Shown here piece by piece: positions 44,972-53,243 of a stretch of 64,000 bases of DNA. The notes under the pieces are model-generated. The model saw only the letters and a list, made by a program, of their open reading frames with translations. It did not search any database and was not told the origin of the DNA. The translations under genes were made by a program, and so were the position numbers. Position 1 is the first letter of the stretch, and each line of letters starts with the position of its first letter. The stretch covers positions 3,787,501 through 3,851,500 of the forward strand of contig NZ_CP118108.1 of assembly GCF_028747985.1 (NCBI RefSeq), written 5' to 3'. Source of the DNA: Paenibacillus urinalis (lineage in GTDB: Bacteria; Bacillota; Bacilli; Paenibacillales; Paenibacillaceae).

Positions 44972-45972
44972 ACAATTTGAGGGAGAGGCACGTGGGATAA
45001 TAACTCGCGTGCCTCCTGTGTTTCAAATACGACGGATACATTAAGCTCATGATGCGAAGAAGCCGATAGCAGATCAGCCGGGCCTCTTCGAATCATATCT
45101 AATAGAGCAAGCTGTTCCTCAGGCTCATAAAACCGCTGCACGTAAGCCAGAAGCTGCGCATAGCCGAGCATGTTGCCTCCTCCAAGTGGATTGAATAGAT
45201 CTCCCATATTGTCACTTCCAAGTCCTACTGGAATTCCTGCTTTCAAGAGCTCTTTCGTTCTTGTAATAGGTCTTGTTGCTACTGCTGTAGGACACACTGT
45301 AACATGAAGCTTGGCATTTGCCATAAGCTCTATCGTTTTTGCCGCTTTAATATCGGGTACAGTCGCCAGAGAATTGCAATGAATGGCATAGATCTTATCT
45401 CCACATTCCTGCTCTAAGGCTTGCTCTGCAAGAAAGGGCAGAAGAAAGTCCTCCGGCTTCCCACTCTCATCTGTATGGAATTCTAACCAGGGAACATCAA
45501 ATTGCTCAGCCATCGCCATCATTTTTCTAATGTGTAATTTACCATCTACATCAACTAGCGTATGTCCGCCAAGTCCCATCCTCCCCATAGTGAGTGCTTC
45601 CTGCAACAGTTTCTCTGTCTCTGGGTAGCGATCAAAGCCTTCCTGATTAAAAGCTGTAATGTCAATAACGATGTGCTTGGCAAATGCTTGTTGCAGCTCA
45701 AGCATAGCCTCTATTCCTTTCAAGCCGACAACCGGATCTACATCTACATGTGTTCTTACATAAGTCGTTCCATAACGAATCATCTGAAGAAGCGCCTTCT
45801 CAGCGCGGTCATATATATCCATTTTAGTAAACTCAGCTTTTTTCTCCCTCGTCCATCCGCCACGAATGCTCGCGGGAGCATCCACATAGACTACCTCGGG
45901 AACGAGCATCCCCTTATCCAGATGTGTATGCGCATTAGCAAATCCTTTACATTTCCAGATCTCACTCATCAT
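44947..45972 (-). CDS. Cytosine-deaminase-like amidohydrolase
   Basis: 341 residues. Metal-dependent amidohydrolase with HxH (GFANAHTHLDKGML), His/Asp in EFHTDES, His in IYAIHCNSL and the late Asp in GLGSDNMGD. Closest by eye to cytosine deaminase/N-isopropylammelide hydrolase types, which deaminate ring amino groups. Its ATG overlaps the ring-opening gene stop (ATGA). A deaminase before the ring-opening step is chemically sensible: it would convert an amino-substituted ring into the oxo form. Last gene of the hydrolase operon. Confidence 0.88.
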   Translation of the reverse strand: MMSEIWKCKGFANAHTHLDKGMLVPEVVYVDAPASIRGGWTREKKAEFTKMDIYDRAEKALLQMIRYGTTYVRTHVDVDPVVGLKGIEAMLELQQAFAKHIVIDITAFNQEGFDRYPETEKLLQEALTMGRMGLGGHTLVDVDGKLHIRKMMAMAEQFDVPWLEFHTDESGKPEDFLLPFLAEQALEQECGDKIYAIHCNSLATVPDIKAAKTIELMANAKLHVTVCPTAVATRPITRTKELLKAGIPVGLGSDNMGDLFNPLGGGNMLGYAQLLAYVQRFYEPEEQLALLDMIRRGPADLLSASSHHELNVSVVFETQEARELLSHVPLPQIVQDKVCSA

Positions 45973-47018
45973 TCCTCATCCCCTCTGGCTTCAGCGATAA
46001 CTGCGATTAGATTAGCTCCACGCGGGCCCTGATGCTCTGAACCGGCTGAGCACAATATGGCTGCATCATTAACAACGCTTGCCACAACCGCATGAGCCAC
46101 TGATTTGGCAACGACTCCTGCATGCATGCTTAGTGCATCGGTGTGAATGGTGTGACGCTGTCCTCTAATATGAGGCAAAGCATCCGCACCGGCATTTACA
46201 AATATTTGCCGAATCCTCCCCTGCTCCTTGGGTGATAGCAAAGGATCAACGGCCATATCCAGAGATGCGAAGACACGATAAAGTCCTCTGAGATCAAATC
46301 CGTCCTCCATCATGCCAGATGCGATTACAAGTGAACTGTCTGCCCCGTCTCTGTTACCCATCACAATTACACGAATGGCTGTCTGTTCTCCACCTGCGGA
46401 GACAGAGGTTTTGACTGTATATAAACGATGGTCCCCATTGATCGCTTCATCCGTAATCTTTTCCCGATCGACCTCCCCTAAAGCTACCGCAGAGCCGAGT
46501 GCAGAAGAAGCTTTGGATCGAACCCCTCCTTCCCCCCAGGGACACTTGATTTCAACACAGTGCACGTCACCAAGATCTGTGATTCCTGCGTCTCTGATTG
46601 CATCACGTACCGCTTCTGCTGCCAGATCCACTTGAACGCAAGTGCCGATTTCTTCCGGAAGAAGCGTTCGACTTGAAGCTACGCCGAATACCCATCGTTT
46701 GCTTCCCGCTCTTGAATCAGACAGATGATGATCGTTTCTCAAAAATACGGTATAATGCGGACTCATATAACCGCCAGTCTTACCAATCATCATCATCGGA
46801 ATTTCTTCAAAAATAGCATCATGGGTTTTGCTTAAATATTTGGACAATAACACTTGGAAAGCAAGTGTACTATATCCTCTTGCATAATTATCTCCTTCTG
46901 TTTGAGCTATGATGGCTTTGATATGAGCGGCCTTGATTTGGCCGGACTCAAGTTGTTCCTCTAGTTCACTTACATCTCCTGGGTGCTTCATTGTAAATTT
47001 CATTAGTTCATAACTCAT
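45969..47018 (-). CDS. Ring-opening amidohydrolase (cyanuric acid hydrolase/barbiturase family)
   Basis: About 349 residues from ATG 47018 (GGAAGGAAG upstream). Three homologous units are visible, with MSPHYTVFLRN in the first, VEIKCPWGEGG and TSVSAGGEQ in the second, and SVVNDAAILCSAGSEHQGP in the third. Compared by eye with AtzD as I remember it, the catalytic second Lys-Ser pair is kept, but the first Lys (VMGKTEG becomes IAQTEG) and its Ser, and the third Lys, are replaced. The family is small and contains only cyanuric acid hydrolases and barbiturases. The lost symmetric contacts suggest a less symmetric ring. Confidence 0.9.
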   Translation of the reverse strand: MSYELMKFTMKHPGDVSELEEQLESGQIKAAHIKAIIAQTEGDNYARGYSTLAFQVLLSKYLSKTHDAIFEEIPMMMIGKTGGYMSPHYTVFLRNDHHLSDSRAGSKRWVFGVASSRTLLPEEIGTCVQVDLAAEAVRDAIRDAGITDLGDVHCVEIKCPWGEGGVRSKASSALGSAVALGEVDREKITDEAINGDHRLYTVKTSVSAGGEQTAIRVIVMGNRDGADSSLVIASGMMEDGFDLRGLYRVFASLDMAVDPLLSPKEQGRIRQIFVNAGADALPHIRGQRHTIHTDALSMHAGVVAKSVAHAVVASVVNDAAILCSAGSEHQGPRGANLIAVIAEARGDEE

Positions 47019-47044
47019 TTCTATCTTCCTTCCCTGCAAATTTT

Positions 47045-47938
47045 TTAAGCATCTGTCCGTTTGATTGTTCTTGAAACGAAATTTACGAGAGGCATAAAAC
47101 CATCTATTCGACATTCGACATGATCACCCTCACGAATAATACAGGCTCCGGGAGTTCCCGTCATGATGATATCTCCGGGAAGAAGCGTCATGTGCTCGGA
47201 ATGAAAAGATACTACATGTGCAGGTGTGTACCTCATTAGGCCAGCCTTTTTTCGTGCTTCAACCTGTCCATTTCTTATCGTCGCAATCTGGATCTCCGCA
47301 AACGGATCGACCTCATCCGGTGTTAGCAGCTCAGAACCCAGACTGAAGAAAGTATCGAAGCTTTTGGAGCGAGTTAAGAATCGGGGGTTTTTTTGATGTA
47401 TATCATCTGCACCAATATCAAGCACGGCAACATAGCCTGCAATACAGCCAGCCGCGATCTCTTCGGACACATGACTGCAAGCTTTGCCAATAACGATCGC
47501 AAGCTCTGCCTCTGCGATGACTCGCTCAGATTGCTCTGGAAGCCGAATATCGTCCGCGGGACCAATTAAGCTGGTGCTTGGTTTGAAAAATCCTACAGGT
47601 TCCTCACGTTCTTTTTGATTCCTGAACGCAGTAAGTTCTTCATAACTGGAGGTATAGTTAAAGCCTATTCCATATATTTTTCCAGGATTACGATACAAGG
47701 GAGCAAAATAAATCTCATCCGGGGAAGCCATTTCGAGACCTGGTAATTCATTAATAAAAGATCTGCTTATGATCCAGCTATTCAGCTCATCAAGCCTTTC
47801 TTCTCTCAGCAAGGACATCATATCTGTAGGCCAATCCGTCTTGTAGATTCGATTCATCATCTCTATTGAAATGACACCTTGCTGAGCTTGAATGCCAGCC
47901 TGCTCTTTTCCATTCTGAATAAAGCTCACATATTTCAT
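47045..47938 (-). CDS. Fumarylacetoacetate hydrolase-family protein
   Basis: 297 residues. FAH fold motifs: IYGIGFNYTSSYEE, FFKPSTSLIGPADDI, EAELAIVIGKA, GYVAVLDIGADD and the C-terminal LLPGDIIMTGTPGA. The acidic metal ligands (E, E, D) are kept. Members cleave C-C bonds or decarboxylate/hydrate 2-keto acids. It sits between the amidase and ring-opening genes with ATGA and short spacing, so it belongs to the same pathway, perhaps processing the carbon skeleton after ring cleavage and deamidation. Confidence 0.9.
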   Translation of the reverse strand: MKYVSFIQNGKEQAGIQAQQGVISIEMMNRIYKTDWPTDMMSLLREERLDELNSWIISRSFINELPGLEMASPDEIYFAPLYRNPGKIYGIGFNYTSSYEELTAFRNQKEREEPVGFFKPSTSLIGPADDIRLPEQSERVIAEAELAIVIGKACSHVSEEIAAGCIAGYVAVLDIGADDIHQKNPRFLTRSKSFDTFFSLGSELLTPDEVDPFAEIQIATIRNGQVEARKKAGLMRYTPAHVVSFHSEHMTLLPGDIIMTGTPGACIIREGDHVECRIDGFMPLVNFVSRTIKRTDA

Positions 47939-49149
47939 CGAATGTGCTCCTTTCGGGGAACCAGCTTCAGCTCAGATTCGATATTAGCGATAAGCCGCAA
48001 GAGATCCATATCCCGGCCCGGTCCAGCAATAAATGATAAGCCGAAAGGATATCCCTGAGCCTCCATCCATGGAACGTTAACTTGGGGTAACCCGCCTATT
48101 CCAGCTACACAGCATAGCTGCATTGTGCTAATTCTTATCTGTTCTGCTTCCTTACCCGTGAGTCCAATTTGAGGGGCTATGCTCGGAGTTGTCGGCACAA
48201 TTAGCACCGTATTCTTTTGCAGCTTCTCATGAAGAAATGCTCGGACTTGCTTGACATCTTCTCGTGCCAACTCGGCATCTTCAGCTTGTATTCCTTCGGC
48301 CCATTTAAAACGCTCGCGAACAGCAGCTCCAAATCGCGGGATTACTTCCTCGATCCAAGGTCCGTGTGTTCTCCATATCTCATATCCTTGTAAAGTACGA
48401 AAGGCTCGAACCCAATCCATTAGCTCGAATTGCATCCCTTCGGTTATCGCTTCTTCATCACAATTCAGTGCCGAGCGTAGTTGCCCAAATCTCACACCCA
48501 ATTCTTCTTGTACTTGCTCGTCTACCAGATCCCACATATCCGTTGCCCATACAAACCTAAGCTCGTCTCGATCATTTTCTCGAGCATCACCTTTAAATAA
48601 CGTCTTTCCCACTTTCAGCATGGTCTCTATTTCGTTTGCCATCCAGCCCGGCGTATCAAAACTAGGGGCTAGAGGGACGACTCCAGTCAATGACAGGCAT
48701 CCCCATGTAGGCCGAATACCGTATACTCCGCAATAGCTGGAAGGAACTCGAACAGATCCCGCTGTATCTGTTCCTAACGCAAAATGAACCATTTCAGCAG
48801 CAACCGACACAGCAGACCCGCTTGACGACCCTCCTGGAATACGGCCTTGTGCCTTAGGATTAACCGGAGTACCCCAATGTTCATTCTCGCCGTTCAGTCC
48901 GAACATGAGCTCGTCCGTATGTGTTGCACCTACGAATTGAGCTCCCTCTTCCAATATTCGTAACAGGATGGGTGCATAATTCTTGGCTGGATGATGTGTA
49001 CGTTGAAAGTCAGGATTTCCAGCACTGCTCACATGATTTTGAATATCATAGACGTCCTTCACTGCAAATCGAAGACCTTTTAGACTTCCCCCTATTTCAT
49101 GAACCGAAATGTCTCCCATACTTTTCACGAATGCTCCCCAACGATCCAT
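47935..49149 (-). CDS. Amidase-signature hydrolase
   Basis: 404 residues. The Lys31 of FAVKDVYDI, cis-Ser in GGSSSGSAVS and nucleophile Ser in TDTAGSVRVPSSYCG form the Ser-cisSer-Lys triad. Family includes allophanate hydrolase AtzF, ureidomalonase, AtzE and carbamoyl hydrolases. Start ATG has AGGAG 9 bases upstream. First gene of the operon amidase-FAH-ring opener-deaminase. Likely cleaves a ureido or carbamoyl acid made by ring opening. Shorter than AtzF, lacking its C-terminal domain. Confidence 0.9.
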   Translation of the reverse strand: MDRWGAFVKSMGDISVHEIGGSLKGLRFAVKDVYDIQNHVSSAGNPDFQRTHHPAKNYAPILLRILEEGAQFVGATHTDELMFGLNGENEHWGTPVNPKAQGRIPGGSSSGSAVSVAAEMVHFALGTDTAGSVRVPSSYCGVYGIRPTWGCLSLTGVVPLAPSFDTPGWMANEIETMLKVGKTLFKGDARENDRDELRFVWATDMWDLVDEQVQEELGVRFGQLRSALNCDEEAITEGMQFELMDWVRAFRTLQGYEIWRTHGPWIEEVIPRFGAAVRERFKWAEGIQAEDAELAREDVKQVRAFLHEKLQKNTVLIVPTTPSIAPQIGLTGKEAEQIRISTMQLCCVAGIGGLPQVNVPWMEAQGYPFGLSFIAGPGRDMDLLRLIANIESELKLVPRKEHIR

Positions 49150-49272
49150 CCATTTGTACTCCTCTCTCCTTAGATTTACTTTATTTTAGAAGAGCTGCGC
49201 TGTATTCACATTGGCACCTGTGACTAAATTTGATATGCGATTTTTAGGAACAGCGACTATTGTGAAGACAAC

Positions 49273-49305
49273 GCAAAAAAGGACCTGCAAGCATGCAGAT
49301 CCTTC
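49273..49305 (-). terminator. Terminator of yitT
   Basis: Stem AAGGATCTGC/GCAGGTCCTT (one mismatch, 6-base loop AUGCUU-type) followed by six T on the minus strand, 50 bases past the stop. Confidence 0.75.
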
Positions 49306-49354
49306 TTGTTCTTATCATCAATGTTCAACTGTATGATCAATACCAAAATATCGT

Positions 49355-50251
49355 CTATCCTCCGGCAGCACTTGACTTCTTGACTACCGTGGTGGATACG
49401 TGATGCTTGGTATCCTTCGTTCTAATAGGTAAATACGAAACAGACGCAGTTACAGCTGCAGGCTTCGGTAATGGTAATCGTGTAACATCGGTCTTGACCG
49501 GCTTCGGCTGTAAGATCTCGCTCTCAATCTCGGGCCGCTGCTTCTTAGCTGCTGTTTGAGTAATCAAGGTAATGAACTTACTTGCAATCCACACGGCAAG
49601 CACCGTATACAGCGTTTCTTTGAGCGGCATAAAGAGTAGTGACAATAGAAGTACAATCCCGTCAAATATAAAGAACACCGATCCAATCTTCATTCGGCTC
49701 CACTTGCTGACGAGCACGGCCAGAATGTCATCTCCGCCCGTCGCGCTTCCACTCGCAATAACGATCCCTGCTCCGACTCCGGTAAGAATACCAGATATAA
49801 GGGCCGCTGCCAGCAGACTTCCCTGGAGATCAATGACGAGAGGTGAATACCGTTCGCACCATTCATAAAATAAGGAGAAAGATAAAGCTCCCAGCATGGC
49901 TTTGAGCATATACTTCCGGCCCATGAAATACCATGCAATCAGAATAACGGGAATATCCAGCAGCAAGCTGGTGAGTGCAGGAGACCAACCGGCCACGTAA
50001 CTGCCAAGCAGGGCTAATCCTACAAATCCGCCTTCCGACAAATGATTCACATAGTTGATGTGATAAAAAGCAAACGCCATCAGCATCGTCCCAAAAAGCA
50101 TCAATCCGATACTTTTGAGCTCATTCAAATTAAACATTGATCGTACGGCCTCACTTACAGCCGTCCTTTTTCTGTTTTCGAATGAAACAGGTTGTTCTTG
50201 TGATGTTACAGCCGTCTTATTCCAAAACAGAAGTTTTTGCTTTGTCCTCAT
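49355..50251 (-). CDS. YitT-family membrane protein
   Basis: 298 residues. A basic N-terminal tail of about 45 residues precedes five hydrophobic segments with the YitT/DUF161 signature GGFVGLALLGSYVAGWSP and GVGAGIVIASGSATGGDDILA. The C-terminal ~65 residues are polar and low in order, in place of the DUF2179 domain of other members. ATG 50251 has GAGGGA upstream. Function of the family is unknown. A roughly 300-base structured leader precedes it. Confidence 0.85.
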   Translation of the reverse strand: MRTKQKLLFWNKTAVTSQEQPVSFENRKRTAVSEAVRSMFNLNELKSIGLMLFGTMLMAFAFYHINYVNHLSEGGFVGLALLGSYVAGWSPALTSLLLDIPVILIAWYFMGRKYMLKAMLGALSFSLFYEWCERYSPLVIDLQGSLLAAALISGILTGVGAGIVIASGSATGGDDILAVLVSKWSRMKIGSVFFIFDGIVLLLSLLFMPLKETLYTVLAVWIASKFITLITQTAAKKQRPEIESEILQPKPVKTDVTRLPLPKPAAVTASVSYLPIRTKDTKHHVSTTVVKKSSAAGG

Positions 50252-50558
50252 ACAGATTCCCTCGCATTGTTTGTAGTTTGGTCAGAAACAGACCGAAACT
50301 AATGCGTAAGGAAAGCTGAGAGGAGTTCATCCTTCGAATATTCATTTGGCTTACCTCTCCCTACGCATAGTTGGTCATTTAACTAGTGACTTTTACTAAT
50401 CGCGTAAGGGAAGCTACGTATACGAGGAATCGTTTCGTTTCCAAATTGTCCTTTGGGGCTTCATCCTTCGGGGACTCATGGTATCCAGATCCTTTCTGTT
50501 AGTAATCATATATTCGTGCATAGAGTCAGTTCTTTAATATATGATTAAACTAATTATA
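50252..50558 (-). promoter_or_regulatory. Long structured leader of yitT (candidate cis-regulatory RNA)
   Basis: An extended -10 (TGTTATAAT, TATAAT at 50553-50558) would start a leader of about 295 bases. The leader holds CCCTTACGC pairing with GCGTAGGG around an AT-rich internal part, and a repeated block (CGAAGGATGAA ... AGCTT-CC-TTACGC-ATTAG), once near 50455 and once near 50335. It does not match a riboswitch class I know. The remaining gene-less DNA 50559-50799 has the next gene's promoter. Confidence 0.5.
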
Positions 50559-50743
50559 ACATACCAGAAACGGTGCCTGCTTGGTAATTTATACTCACTT
50601 TATTACATGCATCATGTCCACTTCATGTAACGGCGAATAGACTATTAATAATCATAATATCGTCTTAAGTCTCATACTTCTAGTTCTTACGTCTCTTTCT
50701 TCAGAATGTGATGCTTTTCGGTTCGTCAAATTCGGGTAAATGG

Positions 50744-50749
50744 TATAAT
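50744..50749 (+). promoter_or_regulatory. -10 box of the TIR-like operon
   Basis: TATAAT 51 bases before the start, with a weak TTCGTC at 50722-50727 as -35. Confidence 0.55.
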
Positions 50750-50799
50750 ATAGAAAAAGATCTTAAAAAACATATCCCGTAAGCGAGGCGGAGCGGACT

Positions 50800-51837
50800 A
50801 TGAAGACGATAAAGCCTAGAGCGTTCATCGGATGTTCCCTTGAAGCGAAGCCTATTGCCGCAGCTGTACATGAGAATTTAAGGTATGCTGCTGAAGTCAC
50901 TCCATGGTATGCCGGCGTTTTTAACCCTAGCAGCTATACGATGGAGGATCTGGAGAAGCAGGTTCGAAGCAGTGATTTCGCCATTTTTATTTTCCACCCG
51001 GATGACATCACCAGTATTCGAGGAAAAATGTACGCCACGGTACGGGACAATACCCTGTTTGAAATGGGTCTTTTTATGAGCCGATTGGGAAGAGGACGCA
51101 TATTCTTTATATTACCTGAGCATGTTAACGAGCTGGATAGCAGTAAGGATATCGAAGGCATGCGAATGCCCAGCGATCTTCTTGGTCTAGGTTCCCTGAC
51201 TTATGAGATTCGTTCAGATAGCAACTGGGCACCCGCTGTATCGGTAGCCTGTCACAAAATTGCAGACATGATGGAAAGATTAGGCCCTTGGTCGGATATG
51301 TATTTAACAGAGAAAGTGAATAAAGTAAAGCAGGAGGAAGAGAATAAACGCATTCAGCTCCTGAAGCTGCTTCGTTTCTTTCGTGAACTGCTGCGTTCCC
51401 GCAAAATCGATGATCAAATGCTCCATCGTATGAGCGATACACTAAGAACAGCCTTTGTATCTCGGCCGCACTTTCTCGTACGCGGTACCACGGTGCACCG
51501 GGTGTCTCTATCCGGATATATTGAGCAGGTAGCCGGAAATGTCGGTGAGATCGGGAGGCGTTATCCTATGAATATCAATGATGGCAAAACGCCGGATGAT
51601 CCCAGTCGAATTCTTGTCGTTGATGCGTACAAGGAGAACAAAATTAAGGTGAATCTGTACGATGATTATCTTGAGAAAGAGTATATGCTGTGCTATCCTG
51701 TAGCAAGTGGTTATGTATTTACCGTGCATCTTGTTGGACACCTCGAGGCAGGTGATGATCTATTCCAGCAAATTGACCGCGATAATCGTCAATTATTTAG
51801 TGCTATTCACGACCTGTTAGGAGGAGAGTTGGGATGA
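50800..51837 (+). CDS. TIR-like (PCTIR/CAP12-type) nucleotide-binding protein
   Basis: 345 residues. The N-terminal ~165 residues match the TIR-like nucleotide-binding family found in Pycsar/CBASS effectors: PRAFIGCSLEAKPIA, the FNPSSYTMEDLEKQV and SSDFAIFIFHPDD segments, ATVRDNTLFEMGLFMSRLGR with the putative catalytic Glu88, and MPSDLLGLGSLTYE. Such domains cleave NAD+ when activated. A helical, charged linker (about 185-225) leads to a ~110-residue alpha/beta domain I do not recognise (SRPHFLVRGTTVHRV...LVVDAYKENKIKVNLYDD), which may be a sensor. No cyclase gene is near. The stop overlaps a small second gene (ATGA). Confidence 0.85.
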   Translation: MKTIKPRAFIGCSLEAKPIAAAVHENLRYAAEVTPWYAGVFNPSSYTMEDLEKQVRSSDFAIFIFHPDDITSIRGKMYATVRDNTLFEMGLFMSRLGRGRIFFILPEHVNELDSSKDIEGMRMPSDLLGLGSLTYEIRSDSNWAPAVSVACHKIADMMERLGPWSDMYLTEKVNKVKQEEENKRIQLLKLLRFFRELLRSRKIDDQMLHRMSDTLRTAFVSRPHFLVRGTTVHRVSLSGYIEQVAGNVGEIGRRYPMNINDGKTPDDPSRILVVDAYKENKIKVNLYDDYLEKEYMLCYPVASGYVFTVHLVGHLEAGDDLFQQIDRDNRQLFSAIHDLLGGELG

Positions 51838-52064
51838 AACCAATCAGACAGAGGCTCACCAAAAAAAGAGGAGCCCCAAAGGTACGTCTGAGTGCCGCCC
51901 GCGAAACAACCGGATCTGTACCGGAAGGTGACAGCGGCAACAGTTTCAAGAAGCCCGAGGTGCCCATTGTCACGCTTGGCCCTTCCTTGAAAGGCAAGGA
52001 ACGCCCGTACAAGGTCATATTAGAGAAGGACGCACTCTACGATAAACCGCAATATATGGCATAA
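51834..52064 (+). CDS. Small basic protein coupled to the TIR-like gene
   Basis: 76 residues, Lys/Arg/Pro-rich, with MKPIRQRLTKKRGAPKVRL and a C-terminal KVILEKDALYDKPQYMA. The ATG overlaps the TIR-like stop by 4 bases and GGAG precedes it, so translation is coupled. No domain recognised; mostly disordered in appearance. A terminator follows 15 bases later, making a two-gene unit. It could modulate the TIR-like protein. Confidence 0.75.
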   Translation: MKPIRQRLTKKRGAPKVRLSAARETTGSVPEGDSGNSFKKPEVPIVTLGPSLKGKERPYKVILEKDALYDKPQYMA

Positions 52065-52078
52065 AACCGATTAATCCA

Positions 52079-52117
52079 GGCAGCATTGATCATCATTGAT
52101 CGATGCTGCCTTTCTCT
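52079..52117 (+). terminator. Terminator of the TIR-like operon
   Basis: Stem AGGCAGCAT/ATGCTGCCT, followed by TTTCTCTT. Confidence 0.75.
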
Positions 52118-52130
52118 TATCCATTGTCAA

Positions 52131-52532
52131 TTAGCTGTATGTATTCTCCGATGGTGCTGTAAGCTCTACCTTAATTCGGTCAGGATCTTCAAAATATACA
52201 GCGTAATACTGCTCTCCTCCCGCATAAGGGTGAAGATTCTCGTACAAGATCGGAACTCCTCTATCCCTCATCTGACGGGTAAGCGAATCGACCTGCGCTC
52301 TTGATTCGGCGTGAAAAGCAAGATGATTAAGCCCTACTCTGCATCTGTGATACGGGACATCAAGAAATCGGTCCTCGGCCTGTACAAATACAAGATAAGC
52401 CGCTCCAAATCTCCAGCTTATTCCCTTCTCCCATTTCTGATACTGCTCATATCCCAGCTCCGTTAGAAGCCATCCCCAGAATTCAGTGCTTCTCTCCAAA
52501 TCAGAGACATAGATCTCTAGATGATGAATCAT
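52131..52532 (-). CDS. VOC-superfamily protein
   Basis: About 133 residues from ATG 52532 (MIHHLEIYVSDLERSTEFWGWLL). Family metal positions: HHLEIYV, GLNHLAFHA, RIKVELTAP. A glyoxalase/dioxygenase-like fold; substrate unknown. The 20 residues upstream in the open frame have no family match and are excluded. Confidence 0.85.
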   Translation of the reverse strand: MIHHLEIYVSDLERSTEFWGWLLTELGYEQYQKWEKGISWRFGAAYLVFVQAEDRFLDVPYHRCRVGLNHLAFHAESRAQVDSLTRQMRDRGVPILYENLHPYAGGEQYYAVYFEDPDRIKVELTAPSENTYS

Positions 52533-52702
52533 CGCTTCATCAAACCCCTCTCCCCATCCGTATGTATGCAATTTCCACTTGTCAGACCGCATAAACAGAT
52601 CTTATATTGAATATAATATTACAGGAACATATGTTCTGTAAATATAATTCAAAGAATAGTATGAAACGGATTCAACTACATATCAGTAAGGAAGTGAACG
52701 GG

Positions 52703-53089
52703 ATGTCTACATCATCCACCGCCCCGGTCCCCAGTGAAGCAGATCATTTGCTGGTCAAAAAATATATGATGCACATTCTCATGCTGGATGTGCTTGAACA
52801 GGACATTCATACCATACAGCATGTTTCTTTGCATATGCCTCAGCTGTATGTCCATCATTTAACCCGCATCCAGATGGATGTAACCCGAAATTTGACGGAT
52901 ATCCGGATACAGATGCGTAGAGGCGGGATCCGCATTTACGAGGAGAACAAGCTGAGGGAAGGATTTGAAATGCGCTACCTGTGCCGGGGATATCACCGGC
53001 GCCTATATTTACTGTGGACCTTCTGCAAGACCGAAGTCATGAAGGAAATGAGCGAACGGCTGGGCATTGACCTGACGGAGCTGTCTTGA
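52703..53089 (+). CDS. Hypothetical protein with tandem repeat at its 3' end
   Basis: About 128 residues from ATG 52703, with AAGGAAGTGAACGGG upstream; earlier ATGs in the frame (for example 52661) are possible. Helical and basic (LVKKYMMHILMLDVLEQDI; LRIQMDV-like YVHHLTRIQMDVTRNL; YHRRLYLLWTFCKTEVMKEM). Not recognised. The last codons (LTELS and stop) lie in the first unit of a 14-bp tandem array that continues seven times past the stop. Confidence 0.7.
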   Translation: MSTSSTAPVPSEADHLLVKKYMMHILMLDVLEQDIHTIQHVSLHMPQLYVHHLTRIQMDVTRNLTDIRIQMRRGGIRIYEENKLREGFEMRYLCRGYHRRLYLLWTFCKTEVMKEMSERLGIDLTELS

Positions 53090-53170
53090 CGGAGCTGTCT
53101 TGACGGAGCTGTCTTGACGGAGCTGTCTTGACGGAGCTGTCTTGACGGAGCTGTCTTGACGGAGCTGTCT
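53073..53170. repeat. Seven perfect 14-bp tandem repeats
   Basis: Unit TGACGGAGCTGTCT, copies at 53073, 53087, 53101, 53115, 53129, 53143 and 53157. Not a multiple of three; the first copy ends the upstream gene. Confidence 0.95.
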
Positions 53171-53243
53171 TTCTGTTCGTATGATATTAGAAGATATATA
53201 TTCCTACTGAAATAATAGGGTATTAACTAAAGGGGACTTTCAC

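Noticed and set aside
39715..49149. Complete atrazine/cyanuric acid degradation operon
   Set aside because: No AtzF-length allophanate hydrolase or AtzG/AtzE pair, and the ring opener has altered dyads, so I do not assign cyanurate.
50252..50558. c-di-AMP or M-box riboswitch upstream of yitT
   Set aside because: The conserved core motifs of those classes (present at 62203-62319 for ydaO) are absent here.
50800..52064. Toxin-antitoxin pair
   Set aside because: The second protein is disordered-looking and comes after the putative toxin gene; plausible but without support beyond coupling.
53073..53170. 14-bp repeats as an origin or iteron array
   Set aside because: No initiator gene nearby and the repeat begins inside a coding end; slipped-strand duplication is simpler.
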